From Diaporthe sp. PMI_573 (lineage: Eukaryota > Ascomycota > Sordariomycetes > Diaporthales > Diaporthaceae), in NCBI GenBank assembly GCA_021399435.1, contig JAJTUP010000004.1:992001-1056000 (forward strand): a stretch of 64,000 bases of DNA, given 5' to 3'. A model generated the notes under the pieces. That model saw only the letters and a program-made list of their open reading frames with translations, was not told where the DNA came from and did no database searches. Position numbers and translations under genes: made by a program. Position 1 is the stretch's first letter; every line of letters begins with the position of its first letter. Of this stretch, positions 59,694 through 64,000 are shown in pieces.

Positions 59694-60862
59694 TTAAACC
59701 TTGAAGTTCCCTGAGCGCTCATCTTGACCGGCATAGCTCATTGCTGCCGAAATGACTTGAGCCAAGGCAAAGCGGACTCCACTAACCAGGAGCATCCCCA
59801 TGACTGCCCAGGGCAGGATTCTGAACATCAATTCTGTCCCCTCATAAATACACAGGATATACAAAGCGGCACTGCACGCCAGAAATGTGTGTCTCAAGTA
59901 CGGATTCGATCGCTGGAGGTATACGAGTACTGCCGCCACGCCGGACAAGGTAAAGTAGCATAGTAGAAGCCGTGTGCTAGACATTCTAAGTTCAAACAGC
60001 GGAAGAAGGCCTAAGTCTTCCTTGGGTTTAGAGTCATCTAGATTTTGTCAGGAAGACCAAAACCTTGAAATTATTGGTAGAGAGCAGTTGGAAACTTGCC
60101 TGTCATCTGAAGGTTGGACCCTACAGGAGATGCAGCTACAGCAGTTGGTTGAACGAGCATCACCGTCAGTCTTATGAATCGTTGAAGGGGCTTGAGGACT
60201 CCGCGATATCTCATTCCGATGACATCCGTTTTGCACCGTAGCAGGTTTATGATGCCGCTGCCAGTATCCAGTGGATTCGCAGTAGCTATGCCCAAAATGG
60301 TCGGCGCGGGATGCTCGTAGCCAGATGCTCTGGCTAAGGTATTCATTGCCTCGTGTGCGGTTTCACATGCCACTGGAGGCACCTTCATGCTGTTTCGAAG
60401 CATGACCTCCATGGACAACTTGGGCTGGCTGCTCGTGGTGGTTGGCCCAAAGAAATGTAGGCCGTCGCGCTCTTGCATATCCGGAACCTCAAGACATGGT
60501 TCGTCAAGTGGTCTGGGACACAAAGCTCCGGTCTGCGGCTGATATCGATAGCATAGCGTCTTCGATACACACTCTGCCATGACATACGACATGGACCGGA
60601 AGTCTTCGAGGGCAAGTAGAATCTTGGTTTGAGGTATACGGAAGCCTGAACTAAACACTGGTTTTTTGTTCGGTGTTTTCGGATGCATCTTGCATTCGGT
60701 CGCAATCATTCGGTCAGCTCCCCATTCAAACAAAGTTTCAAGGATCGTCGATCCACTAGCGCGTTCACCTGATATTGGAATGTGCTCGTGGTCGTGATCC
60801 TGGACATTTGCTGGGGTCAGTAAACTCCACCAAGTGGAGAGTTGTCCTATACGCAGCGGCAT
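59694..60862 (-). CDS. Hypothetical membrane protein with GC-AG intron
   Basis: Exons 60100-60862 and 59694-60010, phase 1, 359 residues. The intron starts with cag/gcaagt, the classic GC-AG donor, and ends gacttag. Splicing gives LQMT/GLLPLFELRMSSTR and keeps frame into three membrane helices (LLLCYFTLSGVAAVLVYLQ, HTFLACSAALYILCIY, PWAVMGMLLVSGVRFALAQ). The N-terminal 250 residues are soluble, with no motif I recognise; they may also contribute one C-terminal helix near IRLTVMLVQ. Function unknown. Confidence 0.6.
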
Positions 60863-61754
60863 GGGGATCGGCTGAGGGCGATGTTCGATCGATACGTATT
60901 GCCGCTCGGAGAAGTTTCGACAAAATCACACTGTCGTGATGTGCAGAAAAGTTTGGCGTGGCAATCGGTTAAGAATGAAATTGGGTTGGAAGTTGAAAGT
61001 AATCGACGCCCACAGAGTTGGCAGAGTTGGATGGATTGTTGTGTTCCTGACTGGGCCGGGAAAGCCTTCGACGGGGATGGGATCTGAGAGAATTGCGGCG
61101 TATAAGAGCCTCGTTGGACAAGTCAAGACGACATCTGTCAGCATTTGAGGGTAAGCTGGATATGATCTCTTTCTCTTAAAGGAACGGAAGCTTGGCGCAA
61201 GAAGTTACAGTATTGGGGTGGGGACTGCCCGAGTGACCGATATGTTTCGAAGCAATTGAGACTCAGAGAGCTCTCTGATGATGAAGAGAGACCGAAGCAG
61301 TCAATTTTGGATTGTGAACAGGAAAGCTGGCAAAGAAATGCTCGGAGGCCTCCATCGAAATCCGCCAGCAGCAATTGACCCGTGAAAGCCCCACGGTCTG
61401 CCTGTGTCACCCTCAACATTGCCAAATAGTACAATGATCAGCCCCTCGGTGCCCAACCGATTGCCCGCATGTTCAGCTGCTTACTCTGGGCTGTGCTCGC
61501 CATGGTGATTGGTCCAATTAGAAGTGCCTCAACTGCAGCACGAGTGGCGAGCAAGTCACCAGATGGCTGTGCTGCAGCAGCCAAGACAACCATTAGACCG
61601 CTTCCCATGATATTTAAAGCGTCTTTGTATCGCTTTTGCCCGTTGCCTTGGTCATATCGATTCTCAGTGAACCTGCACTCCTGAATTACGTCAGTACTGG
61701 AGACTCTTTGTAGCTCTTTACCACTTCGACCACTTTTGGTTCACGATTGCAACA
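60863..61754. other. Divergent promoter gap
   Basis: Between the membrane gene (-) and the small gene (+). Only short, weakly supported frames. A CT-rich leader precedes ATG 61755. Confidence 0.5.
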
Positions 61755-62136
61755 ATGACAGGATCTGGATTTGTAAGTAGACTGCAGTCGAAATGGCCTG
61801 ACATAAGCAATTCTTGGAGCTAACTGTTAATACCCCCGCAGGTTGATGGCGTCAAAAAGGTTGCTAATAAGATGGCCATGGGCCTCATCAACGGCATAGG
61901 TTAGTGGCCAGCCAAAGCCCAACTGTGCAGACGTGGAAGTAACCTCGAGCCTCGTGATAGCTGGTTCAAGTGTAGCCAACTCGGGCAGTGTCGACTGCGT
62001 CACAGCCGATTTCCCTCGAGGTTCGAAAGGCGGAAGGTGCCCGCCGCATCTGTTGAAGAGAACGACTGACAAGGATGTGGATAACGACTCGGAGAGTGTT
62101 GCAACCAACAAAGAAGCGGGAGAGACGAGGAAATAG
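61755..62136 (+). CDS. Small spliced protein with amphipathic N-terminus (unknown)
   Basis: Exon 1 61755-61772 (MTGSGF), exon 2 61842-61899 (VDGVKKVANKMAMGLINGI), then exon 3 from 61976 (79-nt intron) or 61931 (31-nt intron, probably too short); both acceptors keep phase 1 and reach the stop at 62134-62136. Product about 78 residues with the longer intron. The N-terminal stretch is a Gly-punctuated amphipathic helix; the rest is polar, with Arg/Lys and an acidic DKDVDNDSESV end. Good CT-rich leader upstream. No known family. Confidence 0.45.
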
Positions 62137-62646
62137 AAGAAGCCTTCGGCATGCATGCAAATTCCTGGTCTGGTCGGGTGGAGCTTGCCCTGGAAGAATA
62201 TCAACTGGAAATTGTAGAGTATCAGTCATAGAATCATCTATTGAGGTGTGAGTGAATGAAGATTGACACCGGTAGCTTTGTGAAGAATGCTCCTGCACAT
62301 TTACGTGCAGGGCCCACCCCACGCTTGGGTCAACACAACACGGAAATCAGTTGCTAAAGTTAAACATGAAAACTTATCTAGGCGGTGATCCAATCATGCA
62401 AATCGGCAGACAGGGGGCACCGTGATGAGGAATGTCGTAGAAACTAGCTGCTAGGCATACCGAATATGGACTTCAGTGGGTTCGTGTTACTAGAGAAAGT
62501 TGTGAATTGAAAGGGGCTTGTTTTTGTAGAAGAGGTTAGTAAATTAGATCTGGGAAATGACCAATGATCATGTTTCAGTATATTTCGTATTTCGGCAATC
62601 CAGAGGGCACACAAAAGGCGCCTTGCCGACAATGCCCGCGGCCACC
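62137..62646. other. Convergent 3' flanks
   Basis: Between the small gene (+) and the membrane gene (-); nothing recognised. Confidence 0.5.
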
Positions 62647-63855
62647 TTAGGTGCTCTCATCACCGATCGTGAACATCCCAACACTTTGGACAGAGACCCG
62701 ACCGGCTTCCAACTGTGAATCCACGCCTTCTGTGCTCTCATCCTGGCCTCTCTGTGATCGCTGAGAGTCCCCAGTCTGGCCATCGTAATCGATCACAGAC
62801 TCAGTGATAACCCTCAGCTCATCCACTATTATGTACGAGACAACCGCACACCAAGAGATGCAGATTGAGAGCAGGTCCAGAACGTTCCACCTCCCATCCC
62901 TCGCAAACAGCATCAGAATGAGGATTCCCATCGTGGTAACCACGAACAGCAATACAATGAACGCCTTCCTCTTTTCTCTGATGAGCTTTGTCCTCAGCAG
63001 CAATACAAACATGAGTGCAAAAATTGGCCGAAGCTCACCGACCTGTGATCGACACCTGTAAGTGATTTGAATATTGGGCCGTAGGGAGGGGTGCTGTTAC
63101 CATCCTCTAGCTATCTTCCAGATAGTGTCCTCGGTACGGCCATCTACGCTGGAAGACAAAGGCGGGATGGCCAATGCATAGATACTGGGGACATTGGCAA
63201 GAGTCCCGAAGGCCCATGCTGCCACGTCAACATAGGGGATCGGGGCGTCGGCCGAAGTGATCGGGATGACGATGATCGCGAGTAATACGAGCCAAACGAG
63301 TTTTCTGCGTGCAGTGAGAGTGAGAGACAAAAGATGATTTCCTGGGCTTGTTCCATCTCCTGCGAAACTGGTTTCCTGAAGGAAATTAATCGGGTGCAAG
63401 TCAATTCCAAAGCTTGAGGGCTGGAAGCCACACACAGCAGAGCCAGAGTGGGCCAGGGTCCGTTCCCACGGGTCGTACACCCTTGGGGGGAAAGGCCCTA
63501 GCCTGTTCACCCAACCGTCTTGGTTGGCCTTGTTAGCGGGGATAATCTCCTCTAGAATCAAAATCTTGATCCAAAGCTGGCCTCGAAGCCCTCCATGTGA
63601 CTGGTGTAGGGGTCGCCGTTCCGGCGGGAGCACGCAACCGTCTTGGTTGGCTTTTTCAGCGGGGATAATCTCCTCTAGAATCAAAACCTTAATCAGAACC
63701 TTGACCCAAAGCTGGCCTCGAAGCCCTCCATGTTGCTGGTGTAGGGCACGCCGTTCCGGCAGCCCCCCAACCGGTGGGCGGTTGATCCATCGCAGAATAT
63801 ACTCTTCTGCAAGCTTGATTGCTGTCATTGTGGGCTTTTGGGATCCCACAACCAT
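62647..63855 (-). CDS. Hypothetical multi-pass membrane protein with duplicated N-terminal segment
   Basis: Exons 63101-63855 and 62647-63055, phase 2, 45-nt intron, 387 residues. The C-terminal half is clearly membrane-embedded: LVWLVLLAIIVIPI, AAWAFGTLANVPSIYALAI, RPIFALMFVLLL, AFIVLLFVVTTMGILILML and LLSICISWCAVVSYIIVDEL, then a polar tail. The junction KIARG/WCRSQVGELRPIF is clean. The N-terminal ~110 residues contain an in-frame tandem duplication and look less conserved; extra introns there (one candidate acceptor near 63306) cannot be excluded. Function unknown. Confidence 0.55.
63512..63765. repeat. Tandem duplication, 123 and about 135 bp units
   Basis: Copy 1 is 63512-63634, copy 2 starts at 63635. 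Each begins caaccgtcttggttggc and ends near gccgttccggc. Copy 2 carries a 12-nt internal duplication. Both lengths keep the minus-strand frame open. Confidence 0.85.
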
Positions 63856-64000
63856 GTGGTTGTTCTGTTATTGATACTTAGCAATACCGATTCCTCCGAC
63901 TGAAAACACAGACGAGGAAAGAAAATAGTCTGTTGGGCGTTCGCGGTAACCCTTGGGTTGCTTCACGAGGTATGTCAGCCGGTTGTGTCACGGCATACAT

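Noticed and set aside
61469..61684. 71-aa frame with a signal-peptide-like start (MFSCLLWAVLAMVIG)
   Set aside because: No leader, splice or domain support, and the downstream part is not protein-like; too weak to list.

Overview
This is a window from a filamentous ascomycete nuclear genome, most likely a sordariomycete. The evidence is short GT..AG introns of about 45-110 nt with CTRAC-type branch sites, and a 353-residue Gi-type G-alpha of the gna-1/MagB class. It also includes fungal-only families (URB2, MIC10, DUF3716, 2EXR, LaeA-like methyltransferase, fungal STAND/NACHT protein) and high-GC housekeeping genes set in lower-GC accessory DNA. I rebuilt gene models by hand from splice sites and reading phase; no transcript data were available.

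Layout. About 0-39.5 kb is mostly core: the 3' end of RPF1 (Brix ribosome factor), a TPT/SLC35-type transporter, a UDP-glucose 4,6-dehydratase-like enzyme, an SAM methyltransferase, a 1514-residue NACHT-type STAND protein, URB2 divergent from MIC10, a single-pass membrane protein, an Smr-domain protein with a CaaX end, the G-alpha gene and a DUF3716 protein. Two very long gene-poor gaps (2.8-8.3 and 28.6-34.4 kb) sit upstream of the dehydratase and G-alpha genes.

About 40-64 kb is accessory. Two copies of one 15-bp minisatellite, on opposite strands (40.3 and 53.1 kb), bracket a block with two paralogous protein kinases, a CorA-like membrane protein with an apparent frameshift, and two very small spliced genes. 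Just outside the right-hand minisatellite lies the most unusual locus: a minus-strand gene (53.54-55.32 kb) that I read as about 20 tiny exons. Nearly all are phase 0, and seven are exactly 21 nt. It encodes CCHC zinc-knuckle modules, then a coiled coil in which each 21-nt exon supplies one heptad, then an acidic tail. Next come a possible second zinc-knuckle-like gene, a 2EXR gene, a decayed tRNA-Phe relic with a dispersed repeat, a VOC-fold protein, two membrane proteins (one with a GC-AG intron, one with a 123-bp in-frame tandem duplication) and another small spliced gene.

How the genes fit together: RPF1 and URB2 act in 60S ribosome assembly and MIC10 in mitochondrial cristae. The kinase/CorA-like/small-protein island and the NACHT protein resemble fungal recognition-type accessory content, but no shared pathway is shown by the sequence. 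That part is inference.
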